From: an uncultured Gammaproteobacteria bacterium
Lineage (GTDB): Bacteria; Pseudomonadota; Gammaproteobacteria; Arenicellales; JAANXG01
Direction: 5' to 3'
DNA: 64,000 nucleotides
Assembly (NCBI GenBank): GCA_947258975.1
Contig: CAMYKK010000005.1
Location: 84,961-148,960, forward strand
The translations under genes were made by a program, and so were the position numbers. This document shows positions 19,000-29,229 of this stretch, in pieces (positions within the stretch are counted from its first letter, which is position 1; every line of letters begins with the position of its first letter). The notes under the pieces are model-generated. The model did no database searches and was not told where the DNA came from. It saw only the letters and a list, made by a program, of their open reading frames with translations.

Positions 19000-20097
19000 T
19001 CAATCGCACCTTTGATGAAAAGCAAGCATGAACTCAACCAACGCATCGACTCCCTGCTCTGGCATCGCATTGTAAATGCTCGCGCGCATTCCACCGACCG
19101 AACGATGACCCTTTAACGCCACCAAGCCAGCCTCCTGAGCACGTTCCAAGAACACGCTGTCCAGCTCTGGCCGCGCCAAGGTGAACGTAATGTTCATCCT
19201 CGATCGACATTTGGGGTCGATATGGTTTTTATAAAACCCGTCAGATCCATCTATACATGCGTAGAGCTTGCCGGCTTTTCTTTCATTTACTTGTTCCATA
19301 ACTGCAAGCCCGCCTTGTTCCTTGAGCCACTCAAACACCAAACCCGACACGTACCAAGCAAAGGTAGGCGCAGTATTCATCATTGACCCGCTTTCTGCCT
19401 GCTTTTGATAATCAAAAAGGCTCGGGGCGTTATCGCTTGTTTTCCCGAGCAGATCTTCGCGCACAATAACGACGGTTACCCCTGCAGGACCGATGTTTTT
19501 TTGTGCTCCGGCGTAGATGACACCGAATTTCGATACGTCTAGAGGGCGGGATAATATTGTCGACGACATGTCAGCCACCAACGGCACGTCTCCGGTGTCT
19601 GGCGTCCAATGAAACTCCAGCCCTCCAATGGTCTCATTGGGAGTGAAGTGGACATATGCGGTGTCGGTGTGTAACTGCCAACTCGATTGTGGCGGGACGG
19701 TCGTGAAATCAGAGTCGTCGCTGGCAGCGGCGATATGAACGTCAGCAAATCGCTCAGCCTCGGTGATGGCTTTTTTTGACCAATGTCCGGTGTTGACGTA
19801 ATCAGCCACCTTCTTACCGCCCAGCTTACCGCCCAGAAGGTTTAGCGGGACCATGGCAAATTGCAACGTAGCACCGCCCTGGAGAAACAAAACCTTATAA
19901 TTATCAGGTATTGCCAACAGTTCGCGGAGGTTGTTCTCCGCCCCCTCTGCTATTGCCAAGAAATCTTTACTGCGGTGGCTAATCTCCATGACTGAAGCAC
20001 CTGCGCCGTCCCACTCCAAAAGCTCATCACGCGCTCTTTCCAGCACGACTTCGGGAAGCATGCCTGGACCGGCGCTGAAATTATAAACACGACTCAA
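19000..20097 (-). CDS. serC: Phosphoserine aminotransferase
   Basis: Second step of serine synthesis and also used in PLP synthesis. Signatures are NFSAGPGMLPEVVLE at the N-terminus, GGATLQFAMVPLNLL near residue 77, and the PLP lysine in YAGAQKNIGPAGVTVVIV. It has 365 residues. The gyrA-serC-serA-pheA order is the common gammaproteobacterial arrangement, with serA inserted. The gap from gyrA is 29 bases. Confidence 0.96.
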   Translation of the reverse strand: MSRVYNFSAGPGMLPEVVLERARDELLEWDGAGASVMEISHRSKDFLAIAEGAENNLRELLAIPDNYKVLFLQGGATLQFAMVPLNLLGGKLGGKKVADYVNTGHWSKKAITEAERFADVHIAAASDDSDFTTVPPQSSWQLHTDTAYVHFTPNETIGGLEFHWTPDTGDVPLVADMSSTILSRPLDVSKFGVIYAGAQKNIGPAGVTVVIVREDLLGKTSDNAPSLFDYQKQAESGSMMNTAPTFAWYVSGLVFEWLKEQGGLAVMEQVNERKAGKLYACIDGSDGFYKNHIDPKCRSRMNITFTLARPELDSVFLERAQEAGLVALKGHRSVGGMRASIYNAMPEQGVDALVEFMLAFHQRCD

Positions 20098-20126
20098 ACT
20101 GAATCCTCCTGCCTCATTATTCCGAA

Positions 20127-22748
20127 TTATGTTTTATCTTCGACGGGCGCCCCGTTGGTTTCAGCAACTTTCTCCAAACTGACTAATCGCTCATTACTCT
20201 GCAGGTCAATCAGCCGCACTCCTTGGGTATTTCGACCTTGCGTCGAGACTTCGACTACGCGCGTACGAATCAAGATGCCGACGTTTGTAATCAGCATGAC
20301 CTCGTCGTCCTCGGCTACCAGCTTTGCTCCCACAACCGATCCATTGCGTTCATTAACCTGAATAGAAATAACGCCCTGCCCCCCGCGGCCTTGAACAGGA
20401 TAATCGGTCGTAGAGGTCCTTTTCCCATAACCGTTTTCGGTGCTTGTCAAAATGCTATCCTCTGCCTCTGCCTCTGCCTCTGCCTCTGCCTCTGCCTCTG
20501 CCTCCGCCTCTGCCTTTGCCTTTGCCGTAGTGTTCGCGATGATCAATGAAATTACGCGCTGACCTGTTTTGAGCATAATCCCTTTCACGCCGCGCGCGTT
20601 ACGTCCCATAGCGCGCACATCGGACTCCACAAAGCGAATCACTTTTCCTGCGTTAGTAAATAAGAAGATATCCTGGGACCCATCGGTCAAAGCGACTCCC
20701 ACTAAGTGGGTATCCGCGCGCAGGTCTATAGCGATGATCCCGGAGCTTCGCGGCCGTGAGAACTCCTCAAGCGGGGTTTTCTTCACGGTGCCATCACTAG
20801 TGGCCATAAATATGAACTTGCCTTGCTCAAACCCTTGAACTGGAAGCACGGCGGTGATCTTTTCCCCTTCCTGCAGCGGGAACAAATTCACCAATGGTCT
20901 ACCACGAGCAGTACGGCCCGCTTGGGGCAACAGATAAACCTTCAACCAGTAAATTTTGCCGCGATTCGAAAAGCACAGGATCATGTCGTGCGTATTGGCC
21001 ACGAACATACGCTCCACGAAATCTTCATCTTTGGTGCGGGTCGCGGTCTTACCTCGCCCGCCTCTGCGTTGCGCACGATATTCGGACAACGGTTGTGATT
21101 TTGCATAACCGGCATGAGAGAGCGTTACTACTACGTCTTCTTCTGCAATCAAATCTTCTGTTGATAAATCAACTTGGTCTTGCGTGATTTGAGTACGTCG
21201 CTCATCTCCATACTTGTCACGAATTTCAAGAAGCTCTTCACGAATTACGTGCAGAAGACGTTCGGTGCTTTGTAGTATGTCCAATAAATCTTCGATTCGC
21301 GCCAGTATCTCTTCAAATTCTTTGCGGAGCTTATCCTGTTCGAGGCCTGTCAATCGGTGCAGACGCAAGTCGAGAATCGCCTGGGCCTGAGTTTCAGATA
21401 AATAATAACCGTCCTTCAGTAAACCATACCGTTGATCCAGGTTGTCAGGACGAGAAAAAGCTGACCCGGAGCGGGTCAACATTTCCCTCACAATTCCTGG
21501 CTCCCACACCGTGGCGACCAATTTTTTCCTGGCCTCACCGGGATTCGAGGACGACTTGATCAAGGCGATAACAGGATCTATGTTGCGAAGTGCAACGGCC
21601 AGGCCCTCCAGTATGTGCGCCCTTTCCTTTGCTTTTCGAAGTTCAAAGATTGTGCGCCTGGTTACGACTTCCCGGCGATGGCGGACGAATTCCTCTAACA
21701 ATTCCTTCAGGTTAAAAACCGCTGGCTGATTATTAATCAGCGCAACCATATTGATGCCGAACACACTCTCCATCTGAGTGTGGCGATACAGATTGTTCAG
21801 CACGACTTCCGGGACCTCGCTGCGCCGAAGTTCTATCACCACCCGCATGCCGCTTTTGTCGGATTCATCACGCAGCTCGGAAATCCCCTCAACTCGCTTG
21901 GCCTTAACCAACTCAGCGATCTTCTCCAACAAACGTGCTTTGTTCACCTGATACGGAAGCTCCGTGATAATGATCGCCTGCCGACCACGTTTCTCATCGG
22001 TCTCGATCATGGTGCGGGCACGAACATAGATTTTTCCACGTCCGGTGCGATACGCCTGGTGAATCCCAAGATTGCCGTTGATGATTCCGGCGGTAGGAAA
22101 ATCCGGTCCTGGGATGTAAGCCATCAATTCCGGTATCGACAAATCCCCGTTATCGATCAGCGCCAAACAGCCATTGATCACCTCAACGAGGTTGTGCGGC
22201 GGAATGTTCGTCGCCATGCCGACCGCAATACCTGACGACCCATTTACCAACAGGTTCGGCACCCGGTTGGGAAGCACCAAGGGCTGAATCTCGGTCTCGT
22301 CGTAGTTTGGACCGAATTCGACTGTTTCCTTGTCGATGTCGGCGAGCATTTCGTGAGCAATCTGGGTTAATCGAATCTCGGTATAGCGCATTGCTGCGGG
22401 GGAATCGCCATCCACCGATCCAAAGTTTCCCTGACCATCTACAAGCGGGTAGCGCATGGAAAATGATTGCGCCATGCGCACAATGGTGTCGTATACGGCC
22501 ACGTCCCCATGGGGATGATATTTGCCAATTACATCACCGACCACGCGGGCGGATTTTTTGTACGCCTTATTCCATTCGTTTCCGAGTTGCGACATTGCGA
22601 AGAGCACGCGCCTGTGTACCGGCTTCAGACCGTCCCGCACATCGGGCAGCGCGCGACCCACGATTACGCTCATCGCATAATCTAGATATGACTTTCGCAT
22701 TTCCTGCTCCAAACTGGCAGGAATCGTCTCTTTCGCGAATGGTTCCAT
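20127..22748 (-). CDS. gyrA: DNA gyrase subunit A
   Basis: Breakage-reunion subunit of DNA gyrase. The catalytic tyrosine is Tyr122 ([10 protein letters not shown]), and the C-terminal beta-pinwheel (about residues 530-860) has the GyrA box-type blades, including [13 protein letters not shown]. Two oddities stand out. Position 83, Ser or Thr in most gammaproteobacteria and the main quinolone contact, is Val ([10 protein letters not shown]), while Asp87 is kept. A loop between two pinwheel strands (about residues 741-762) carries two Ala-Lys and nine Ala-Glu dipeptides coded by a hexanucleotide repeat. The 873-residue length is otherwise normal. Confidence 0.97.
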   Translation of the reverse strand: MEPFAKETIPASLEQEMRKSYLDYAMSVIVGRALPDVRDGLKPVHRRVLFAMSQLGNEWNKAYKKSARVVGDVIGKYHPHGDVAVYDTIVRMAQSFSMRYPLVDGQGNFGSVDGDSPAAMRYTEIRLTQIAHEMLADIDKETVEFGPNYDETEIQPLVLPNRVPNLLVNGSSGIAVGMATNIPPHNLVEVINGCLALIDNGDLSIPELMAYIPGPDFPTAGIINGNLGIHQAYRTGRGKIYVRARTMIETDEKRGRQAIIITELPYQVNKARLLEKIAELVKAKRVEGISELRDESDKSGMRVVIELRRSEVPEVVLNNLYRHTQMESVFGINMVALINNQPAVFNLKELLEEFVRHRREVVTRRTIFELRKAKERAHILEGLAVALRNIDPVIALIKSSSNPGEARKKLVATVWEPGIVREMLTRSGSAFSRPDNLDQRYGLLKDGYYLSETQAQAILDLRLHRLTGLEQDKLRKEFEEILARIEDLLDILQSTERLLHVIREELLEIRDKYGDERRTQITQDQVDLSTEDLIAEEDVVVTLSHAGYAKSQPLSEYRAQRRGGRGKTATRTKDEDFVERMFVANTHDMILCFSNRGKIYWLKVYLLPQAGRTARGRPLVNLFPLQEGEKITAVLPVQGFEQGKFIFMATSDGTVKKTPLEEFSRPRSSGIIAIDLRADTHLVGVALTDGSQDIFLFTNAGKVIRFVESDVRAMGRNARGVKGIMLKTGQRVISLIIANTTAKAKAEAEAEAEAEAEAEAEAEDSILTSTENGYGKRTSTTDYPVQGRGGQGVISIQVNERNGSVVGAKLVAEDDEVMLITNVGILIRTRVVEVSTQGRNTQGVRLIDLQSNERLVSLEKVAETNGAPVEDKT
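20461..20526 (-). repeat. In-frame hexanucleotide repeat inside gyrA
   Basis: Eleven tandem hexamers: seven TCTGCC, then TCCGCC, TCTGCC and two TTTGCC, as read on the plus strand. On the coding strand they give alternating Ala and Glu/Lys residues. Because the unit is six bases, changes in copy number would keep the reading frame and only alter the length of the charged loop. Confidence 0.97.
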
Positions 22749-22828
22749 CTAACTTGGGAGTTACTCGAAAATTAGCCCGGGAATGAGGGGAATTATTCCG
22801 ACCCGGCGTGCACAAAACCAACGGTTGG

Positions 22829-22837
22829 AGTATACCA
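22829..22837 (-). promoter_or_regulatory. Extended -10 promoter for gyrA
   Basis: On the minus strand TGGTATACT matches an extended -10 (TGnTATAAT) 80 bases before the gyrA start. The expected -35 region is poor, which fits the extended -10 class. The predicted start point near 22822 gives a leader of about 74 bases. Confidence 0.6.
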
Positions 22838-22875
22838 CGACGCCGCGTGACAACGCAGCACAAAGCATTGTCGGC

Positions 22876-22881
22876 TATACT
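22876..22881 (+). promoter_or_regulatory. Putative -10 element for cysC
   Basis: TATACT on the plus strand, 41 bases before the cysC start, in the divergent gyrA/cysC interval. No convincing -35 lies 16-18 bases upstream, so the call rests on the -10 alone. Confidence 0.4.
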
Positions 22882-22922
22882 ACGCGCCCGACTCAACAAC
22901 TTTATGACACTCGATTGGAGCA

Positions 22923-23537
22923 ATGACGCAAGCCCCTAATACGAATAATATTGTCTGGCACCATGCCACCGTAACCCGCAAACGGCGGGAACAACTCAAT
23001 GGTCACCGCGGTGGCATAGTGTGGTTTACCGGTCTATCAGGAGCTGGAAAGTCCACCATTGCGCATAGCGTTGAAGAACACCTGCATCAAATGGGTTGTC
23101 GAACCTTCGTATTCGACGGCGACAATGTGCGTCATGGATTATGCTCCGATCTGGGATTCAGTCCCGCCGACCGCCACGAAAACCTGCGCCGCATCGGCGA
23201 GATGGGCAATTTATTTACCGAAGCCGGAATCATTGCATTAACGGCGTTTATCTCACCATTCGGTGCGGATAGAGAGATGGTCAAAAACATGGTCGCGAGT
23301 GGGGATTTCCTCGAGATCTACTGCCGCTGTCCGCTTGAGGTCTGCGAGACGCGCGATGTGAAAGGTTTGTATCGCCGCGCGCGGTCCGGAGAGATCAAGG
23401 AATTCACCGGTGTATCTGCGCCCTATGAGGAGCCAGCAAACGCGTCGCTGGTTATTGATACCAACCTCATGGACATCGAACAATCCACGCGGTTGGTGTT
23501 AGAACTCATCGCGGACCGCGGCATCATCCCCACCTGA
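22923..23537 (+). CDS. cysC: Adenylylsulfate kinase
   Basis: Phosphorylates adenylylsulfate (APS) to PAPS, the donor for sulfotransferases and substrate for sulfite formation. The P-loop [15 protein letters not shown] is near residue 38, [16 protein letters not shown] near 65 and the lid segment [18 protein letters not shown] near 140. It has 204 residues, normal for a stand-alone kinase. No sulfate adenylyltransferase or sulfotransferase is nearby; the two following sugar genes raise the possibility that PAPS is used for glycan sulfation, which is inference. Confidence 0.95.
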   Translation: MTQAPNTNNIVWHHATVTRKRREQLNGHRGGIVWFTGLSGAGKSTIAHSVEEHLHQMGCRTFVFDGDNVRHGLCSDLGFSPADRHENLRRIGEMGNLFTEAGIIALTAFISPFGADREMVKNMVASGDFLEIYCRCPLEVCETRDVKGLYRRARSGEIKEFTGVSAPYEEPANASLVIDTNLMDIEQSTRLVLELIADRGIIPT

Positions 23538-23571
23538 TCTAGGCCAGCCCCGCTATACCTGGAAACCACCC

Positions 23572-24699
23572 TTGAATATAAACTTCGTCGATCTGACCCA
23601 GCAGTTTCGTCGCATCGAAGATACGTTGAGGCGTCGTTTTGACGATGTCTTTGCGCATGGCCGATACATCATGGGCCCGGAAGTCGCGGAGTTGGAACGG
23701 GAATTGGCGGACTTCGTTGCCGTTAAACACGTTGTCGGCTGCGCGAGCGGCACGGACGCGCTACTCATGCCGTTGATGGCGTACGATGTACAACCGGGTG
23801 ATGCAATATTTACCACGCCGTTTACGTTTATCGCCACCGCCGAAGTGGTTGCCCTGCTCCGAGCCACGCCGGTGTTTGTCGATATCGACCCGCGAAGCTT
23901 GAATATTGATCCCGTCGGTCTCAGCCAGGCAATTGACCGGGTCCAGGCCGCCGGAAAATTACGGCCTCGCGGCATCATTCCGGTAGATTTGTTCGGGATT
24001 CCGGCAGACTACGATGCCATTAAGACAATCGCGGATCAGCACCAGATGTTCGTACTGGAAGACGCGGCACAAAGCTTTGGTGCCTGGTACAGGGGCCGCC
24101 GCACGGGCAGTCTGGGCGATGCGGCAGCGACGAGTTTCTTCCCGGCGAAGCCGTTGGGAGCATATGGCGATGGTGGCGCGGTTTTTACGAATGACGATGG
24201 ATTGGCCGAAACGCTGGATTCCATACGTGTTCACGGACAACAATCCAACGATCGGTACAACAACGTACGGCTGGGATTGAACGCCAGACTGGACACACTC
24301 CAGGCAGCGGCAGTGCTGGCCAAAATGACGGTATTTGAAGATGAGCTAGACTCCCGCCAACGGGTCGCCACACATTACTGTGAACGTCTTCAGGAGGTGG
24401 TGCAGGTACCGCATGTGCCCGCGGATACGATCAGTTCCTGGGCCCAGTATTCGATCCTATCCGATCGGCGCGATGCAGTGCGCTCGGCATTGACAACGTC
24501 TGGCATTCCCTCAGCTATTTACTATCCTGTGCCATTACATTTACAAGCCGTGTTCACCTATCTTGGGTATCAAGCCGGGGATTTGCCGGTATGTGAAGCA
24601 GTCAGTTCGAAGATTATCAGCCTTCCTATGCACCCATATTTAGATGCGGGCCAGATCGATCGAATCTGTGACAGCGTCATCGCCGGCGCACAAACCTGA
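23572..24699 (+). CDS. DegT/DnrJ/EryC1/StrS-family sugar aminotransferase
   Basis: PLP-dependent aminotransferase acting on keto nucleotide sugars. The N-terminus reads NINFVDLTQQFRRIEDTL, GCASGTDALLMPLMA binds PLP phosphate, EDAAQSFGA contributes the Asp, and the Schiff-base lysine is in SFFPAKPLGAYGDGG. It has 375 residues from a TTG start at 23572. One base separates it from the following dehydrogenase gene, and the pair resembles wbpE/wbpA sets making 2,3-diamino or other amino uronates for O-antigen. The exact sugar is not determined. Confidence 0.92.
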   Translation: MNINFVDLTQQFRRIEDTLRRRFDDVFAHGRYIMGPEVAELERELADFVAVKHVVGCASGTDALLMPLMAYDVQPGDAIFTTPFTFIATAEVVALLRATPVFVDIDPRSLNIDPVGLSQAIDRVQAAGKLRPRGIIPVDLFGIPADYDAIKTIADQHQMFVLEDAAQSFGAWYRGRRTGSLGDAAATSFFPAKPLGAYGDGGAVFTNDDGLAETLDSIRVHGQQSNDRYNNVRLGLNARLDTLQAAAVLAKMTVFEDELDSRQRVATHYCERLQEVVQVPHVPADTISSWAQYSILSDRRDAVRSALTTSGIPSAIYYPVPLHLQAVFTYLGYQAGDLPVCEAVSSKIISLPMHPYLDAGQIDRICDSVIAGAQT

Positions 24700-24700
24700 G

Positions 24701-26008
24701 ATGACAATAAAACAATCCTTGATCGATAAATTGCACGATCGGTCTGCGGTAATCGGGATCGTAGGCCTTGGCTACGTAGGATTACCGTTATGCGTGCGTT
24801 GTATTGAAGTCGGTTATCAGGTAATCGGGTTCGATACAGATCCACGCAAGGTCTCCGCGTTACTCGAAAACCAGAAATATATCGAACATATCGATATCGA
24901 AACGCTGTCTCCGGCCGGAAAAAGCTTCCAGCCCACGACTGATTTTTCGCGGTCTGCAGCTACTGATGTGATCGTCCTTTGTGTTCCCACGCCGTTGAAC
25001 TCCCATCGGCAACCAGACCTCTCCTACGTGATCGGATCGGTAGAGGCTATTGCGCCGTACTTGCATCAGGGTCAGGTCGTGTCCCTAGAGAGCACAACAT
25101 ACCCCGGCACCACCGAAGAGGAAGTGCGCCCGCGGCTGGAAAACCGCGGTCTCAAGTGCGGTGATGAATTTTATCTAGTGTATTCTCCGGAACGGGAAGA
25201 CCCAGCCAACCCCGCATTCACGACACAGACTATTCCTAAGATCGTTGGCGGAAGCTCGCCCGCGTGCCTGGAAGTGGGGCAGGCGTTTTATCAAAGCATC
25301 GTCGAGACCGTCGTTCCGGCGTCCTCAACACAAACCGCTGAGATGGCCAAGATCTTGGAAAATACCTATCGCGCCGTCAACGTCGCGTTGGTGAACGAGC
25401 TCAAGCTCGTCGCTGACGCCATGGATATCGATATCTTTGAGGTAATCCGCGTCGCAGCCACAAAACCTTTTGGTTTCAAGGCTTTTTATCCCGGGCCGGG
25501 CCTGGGCGGTCACTGCATTCCGATAGACCCGTTCTACCTCACATGGAAAGCGCGAACTTATAATGTCGCGACGAAATTCATTGAACTAGCGGGTGAAATC
25601 AATACACAGATGCCGGATTATGTCGTGTCCAAGGTGATCACAGCTCTCAATGATCGGAAACAGGCGACGCGCGGTGCAAAGGTGTTGGTCCTGGGCGTGG
25701 CATACAAGAAAAATGTTGACGACGTGCGCGAATCACCAAGTCTCGTCATCATCGAAAAACTCCTCGCGTTGGGCGCTGATGTTGCGTACTCGGACCCACA
25801 TGTGCCGCATATCTCCAAAATGCGTAAACACAACCTGGCTATGACGAGCACACCGCTCAGCGCCAAAAGAATTGCGGCAACGGACTGTGTTCTCATTGCG
25901 ACCGATCACGATGGATTTGACTGGACCATGATCGCCAGCCATGCGCCCCTCATCGTAGATTCGCGGGGCGTCTATCCGTCCGGGTCCGCTAATCTGTACC
26001 GGGCCTAG
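24701..26008 (+). CDS. wbpA: Nucleotide sugar dehydrogenase, WbpA-like (UDP-N-acetylglucosamine 6-dehydrogenase)
   Basis: Oxidises a UDP-sugar to the uronate with two NAD. The Rossmann motif GIVGLGYVGLPLCVRC is near residue 20; YSPEREDPAN, the ENTYRAVNVALVNEL helix and the catalytic Cys in PGLGGHCIPIDPFYL follow. The HCIPIDP form and the sequence type group it with UDP-GlcNAc/UDP-ManNAc dehydrogenases rather than with Ugd. The start is the ATG at 24701, one base after the aminotransferase stop, giving 435 residues. Confidence 0.9.
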   Translation: MTIKQSLIDKLHDRSAVIGIVGLGYVGLPLCVRCIEVGYQVIGFDTDPRKVSALLENQKYIEHIDIETLSPAGKSFQPTTDFSRSAATDVIVLCVPTPLNSHRQPDLSYVIGSVEAIAPYLHQGQVVSLESTTYPGTTEEEVRPRLENRGLKCGDEFYLVYSPEREDPANPAFTTQTIPKIVGGSSPACLEVGQAFYQSIVETVVPASSTQTAEMAKILENTYRAVNVALVNELKLVADAMDIDIFEVIRVAATKPFGFKAFYPGPGLGGHCIPIDPFYLTWKARTYNVATKFIELAGEINTQMPDYVVSKVITALNDRKQATRGAKVLVLGVAYKKNVDDVRESPSLVIIEKLLALGADVAYSDPHVPHISKMRKHNLAMTSTPLSAKRIAATDCVLIATDHDGFDWTMIASHAPLIVDSRGVYPSGSANLYRA

Positions 26009-26029
26009 TCACCATCACGGTGCGATGCG

Positions 26030-27085
26030 TCAGGGCCGCGAATCGTATAATGCACGAATACCCGGCGCGCTGGGTCTTTCTACCACACCCCTCTCAGTAA
26101 CCAGGTAATCGATTAATTCAGCGGGTGTGACATCGAACACTGCATTGAAGGCACCAGCCCCGTCAGGGGCAACACGTCTCCCACCACAAGTCAAAAGTTC
26201 CTCTTCGTCTCTCAACTCTATCTCAATATCGGCACCATCATCCAAGCGCCGATCAATAGTGCTCGTCGGCGCCACCACCATGAATCTGACTCCATGTTCA
26301 CGCGCCAACACCGCTAGGGAATAAGTGCCGATCTTGTTCGCGACGTCACCATTCGCCGCTACCCTATCGGCGCCGACAATCACCCAATCCAGGCCGCGGT
26401 TGAGCATGACGTACGCAGCCGCTGAATCCGGTATTAACGTCACGGGAATATCCTCTTGCAGCAATTCCCAGGCAGTCAGACGCGCGCCTTGTAACCATGG
26501 ACGTGTCTCTCCGGCATAGATATGTTTGATTTTTCCCGCTCCGAAACCAGCGCGGATCACCCCCAAAGCAGTGCCATAACCACCTGTCGCCAAGGCGCCG
26601 GCGTTGCAATGGGTAAGCACCGTAGCGTGTTTTTCGATCAACCCCGCACCCAACGCGCCCATGCGGAGATTGGCGGCGATGTCCTGATCATGAATAGATT
26701 TCGCTTCATCCAGTAAACAGTCGAGTGCACCCGAATCCGGCGTCGAGGCGATCTTGCTGCGCATGCGGTCCACTGCCCAACGTAGGTTGACCGCAGTGGG
26801 TCGCGCTGCACTCAACGCTTGCAGATCCGTGTCGATCGACTCCCGCCATTGCCGTGGATCGGCAATTATGTGCTCGCGCGCCGCCAACACCACTGCATAG
26901 GCCGCGGTGATACCGATTGCCGGTGCGCCGCGTACGACCATGTCTCGAATAGCATGCATCGCATCACGCCATGTATCTATCGCGACATACTCTTTTCGCT
27001 CTGGCAACAACCGCTGGTCCAAGAGCAAAAGTCGGTCGGATGACCATCTTATGGCCTGTACTTTGTCTGTGCTGCTCGAATCCAT
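26030..27085 (-). CDS. mtnA: S-methyl-5-thioribose-1-phosphate isomerase
   Basis: Methionine salvage enzyme converting methylthioribose-1-phosphate to methylthioribulose-1-phosphate. Signatures: VVRGAPAIGITAAYAVVLA near residue 50, THCNAGALATGGYGTALG with the active-site Cys near 160, and GADRVAANGDVANKIGTY carrying the catalytic Asp near 245. It has 351 residues from the ATG at 27085. It is divergent from mtaD; together they fit the route in which methylthioadenosine is deaminated, phosphorolysed and isomerised. Confidence 0.95.
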   Translation of the reverse strand: MDSSSTDKVQAIRWSSDRLLLLDQRLLPERKEYVAIDTWRDAMHAIRDMVVRGAPAIGITAAYAVVLAAREHIIADPRQWRESIDTDLQALSAARPTAVNLRWAVDRMRSKIASTPDSGALDCLLDEAKSIHDQDIAANLRMGALGAGLIEKHATVLTHCNAGALATGGYGTALGVIRAGFGAGKIKHIYAGETRPWLQGARLTAWELLQEDIPVTLIPDSAAAYVMLNRGLDWVIVGADRVAANGDVANKIGTYSLAVLAREHGVRFMVVAPTSTIDRRLDDGADIEIELRDEEELLTCGGRRVAPDGAGAFNAVFDVTPAELIDYLVTERGVVERPSAPGIRALYDSRP

Positions 27086-27169
27086 GAACAAACCTTAACA
27101 TTAATAGGCACCGGGTTTGTAGAATTCGTTTGACTTGTACTGCTTTCGGGGTATCGGTATCTTTCGTTC

Positions 27170-28519
27170 ATGCCGAATGCCATCGACACCTTGGTTCACG
27201 CACGTTGGGTTGTGACCGTTGATCCGGATTGCAGTATCCATGACAACTACAGTGTAGCGATCCACGATCATCGAATCATCGATGTGTTAGAGCAATCCAT
27301 AGCAAGCACCAAATATACAGCCCACAAAGAAGCTAATCTGGACCATCACATTTTGATTCCGGGTTTGATCAATGCCCACACCCACGCGGCGATGACGTTG
27401 TTCCGGGGCTTGGCGGATGACTTGCCGCTCATGGACTGGCTTCACCGACATATTTGGCCGGCGGAGACGCGGTGGGTAAACGAGGAGTTTGTTCGCGTTG
27501 GATCAAGCCTCGCAATAGCCGAAATGCTTCGCAGCGGCACGACGTGTTTTAACGACATGTATTTTTTTCCGGACATCGTGGCTGACGTGGCGAGACAAAT
27601 TGGGATGCGCGCCACGGTTGGCCTCATTCAAATTAATTTTCCAACCACCTGGGCACAAACTCACGAAGATTATCTACGCAAAGGATTGAAACTGCATGAC
27701 GAGATCAAGAACTGGGATCTGATTACGACCGCATTCGCACCACACGCACCATATTCGGTTTCTGATAAACCTCTCGCGAAGATCCAGATACTCGCTGACG
27801 AACTGGACATCCCGGTGCACATGCACGTGCATGAGACCGAACAGGAAATAGCGGCATCCATTGAGCATTTCCGCGTGCGCCCCTTAGAACGGTTGAGTCA
27901 ACTTGGTTTGCTGACGGATCGTCTGTTGGCGGTACACATGACCCAACTTCTGCCTTCCGAGCTTGAGGCAGTCGCCGCCAGTGGAGCGCATGTGATTCAC
28001 TGCCCAGAGTCCAATTTGAAGCTTGGCAGCGGGTTTTGCCCGGTCTCGGACTTGCTCGACGCCGGGATCAACGTCGCCCTCGGCACGGACGGCGCCGCCA
28101 GCAACAACGACTTGGACATGCTGAGTGAGATGCGAACTGCCGCATTATTGGCCAAGGGCGTGAGCCGCGATCCAACCACACTACCCGCGCATCAGGCGTT
28201 ATGTATGGCGACGATCAACGGTGCGCGGGCGCTAGGCCTCGAGGACACAACGGGCACGATTACGCCGGGAAAATGCGCCGATCTAGTCGCCGTTGATCTC
28301 GACTATGCCAACACACTGCCCACTTATGACCCGGTTACCCAGCTCGTGTACAGCGCCAGCCGCGACCAGATCAGCGACGTATGGGTCAACGGTGAGCAAA
28401 TGATCCGCGACGGTAAACTCGAGGCGATCGACCTGAAGACTCTTTTTGCACAAGTAAAAGTTTGGGCTGACAGGATAATCGCAACCGATGACAACGGTAA
28501 CGCAAAGGCAGCGTCATGA
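27170..28519 (+). CDS. mtaD: 5-methylthioadenosine/S-adenosylhomocysteine deaminase
   Basis: Amidohydrolase of the TRZ/ATZ group that deaminates MTA and SAH. Metal ligands are visible in [20 protein letters not shown] (HxH), [11 protein letters not shown], and the late [14 protein letters not shown] aspartate. It has 449 residues. It is divergent from mtnA across 84 bases, a functional pairing in methylthioadenosine salvage, and is the first gene of a plus-strand run with ubiG, gph and a YciK-like gene. Confidence 0.9.
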   Translation: MPNAIDTLVHARWVVTVDPDCSIHDNYSVAIHDHRIIDVLEQSIASTKYTAHKEANLDHHILIPGLINAHTHAAMTLFRGLADDLPLMDWLHRHIWPAETRWVNEEFVRVGSSLAIAEMLRSGTTCFNDMYFFPDIVADVARQIGMRATVGLIQINFPTTWAQTHEDYLRKGLKLHDEIKNWDLITTAFAPHAPYSVSDKPLAKIQILADELDIPVHMHVHETEQEIAASIEHFRVRPLERLSQLGLLTDRLLAVHMTQLLPSELEAVAASGAHVIHCPESNLKLGSGFCPVSDLLDAGINVALGTDGAASNNDLDMLSEMRTAALLAKGVSRDPTTLPAHQALCMATINGARALGLEDTTGTITPGKCADLVAVDLDYANTLPTYDPVTQLVYSASRDQISDVWVNGEQMIRDGKLEAIDLKTLFAQVKVWADRIIATDDNGNAKAAS

Positions 28520-29229
28520 TAAATACGAATGAAAATATCGATAGCGCGGAGATCGCCAAATTCGAGCAACTGGCTTCTCGTTGGTGGGACCCGAACAGTG
28601 AATTCAAGCCGCTGCATGAGATCAATCCGCTGCGTTCCGAATTTATTCGGCAGCGTGTTGATATTCTCGGTAAATCGGTTTTGGACGTGGGTTGTGGAGG
28701 TGGATTATTGACTGAAAACATGGCGGAGCTTGGTGCCCACGTGACTGGCATCGACATGGGTGCGGCACCGCTGTCGGTGGCCAAACTCCATTTGAAAGAA
28801 AGTGGTCTGCAAGTTGATTACCAAAGAGCTACAGCGGAAGATTTCGCAACTCGCTATGGCCAACACTACGATGTCGTCACGTGTCTCGAGATGCTCGAGC
28901 ACGTACCGAATCCGGCGTCCACGGTAAACGCCTGCACAGAATTATTGAAGCCTGGGGGAACGGTGTTTTTTTCCACCATAAATCGCAATCCGAAAGCTTG
29001 GTTATTCGCCATCGTGGGCGCCGAGTATGTTCTGAAACTACTGCCTAGGGGAACTCATGATTATGCGAAGCTTATCAAACCGTCAGAACTGTGCGACTGG
29101 TCACGGAATTCGGGGCTCGTCATTCACGAGATGACAGGCATGCACTACAACCCCATTACAAAGAATTATTGGTTGGGACCCGGATTGGATGTGAACTATA
29201 TCCTTTATGCGAAAAAACCCGATGCCTGA
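28516..29229 (+). CDS. ubiG: Ubiquinone biosynthesis O-methyltransferase
   Basis: SAM-dependent methyltransferase catalysing both O-methylations in ubiquinone synthesis. Family features: [20 protein letters not shown] near residue 20, SAM motif [16 protein letters not shown] near 58, [11 protein letters not shown] near 125 and the [20 protein letters not shown] segment. It has 237 residues against 240 in E. coli. It overlaps the mtaD stop (ATGA) and the gph start. Confidence 0.96.
   Translation: MINTNENIDSAEIAKFEQLASRWWDPNSEFKPLHEINPLRSEFIRQRVDILGKSVLDVGCGGGLLTENMAELGAHVTGIDMGAAPLSVAKLHLKESGLQVDYQRATAEDFATRYGQHYDVVTCLEMLEHVPNPASTVNACTELLKPGGTVFFSTINRNPKAWLFAIVGAEYVLKLLPRGTHDYAKLIKPSELCDWSRNSGLVIHEMTGMHYNPITKNYWLGPGLDVNYILYAKKPDA

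Noticed and set aside
27092..27169. SAM or SAH riboswitch between mtnA and mtaD
   Set aside because: The 78 to 84 bases lack the conserved cores and are too short for a structured aptamer plus promoter.
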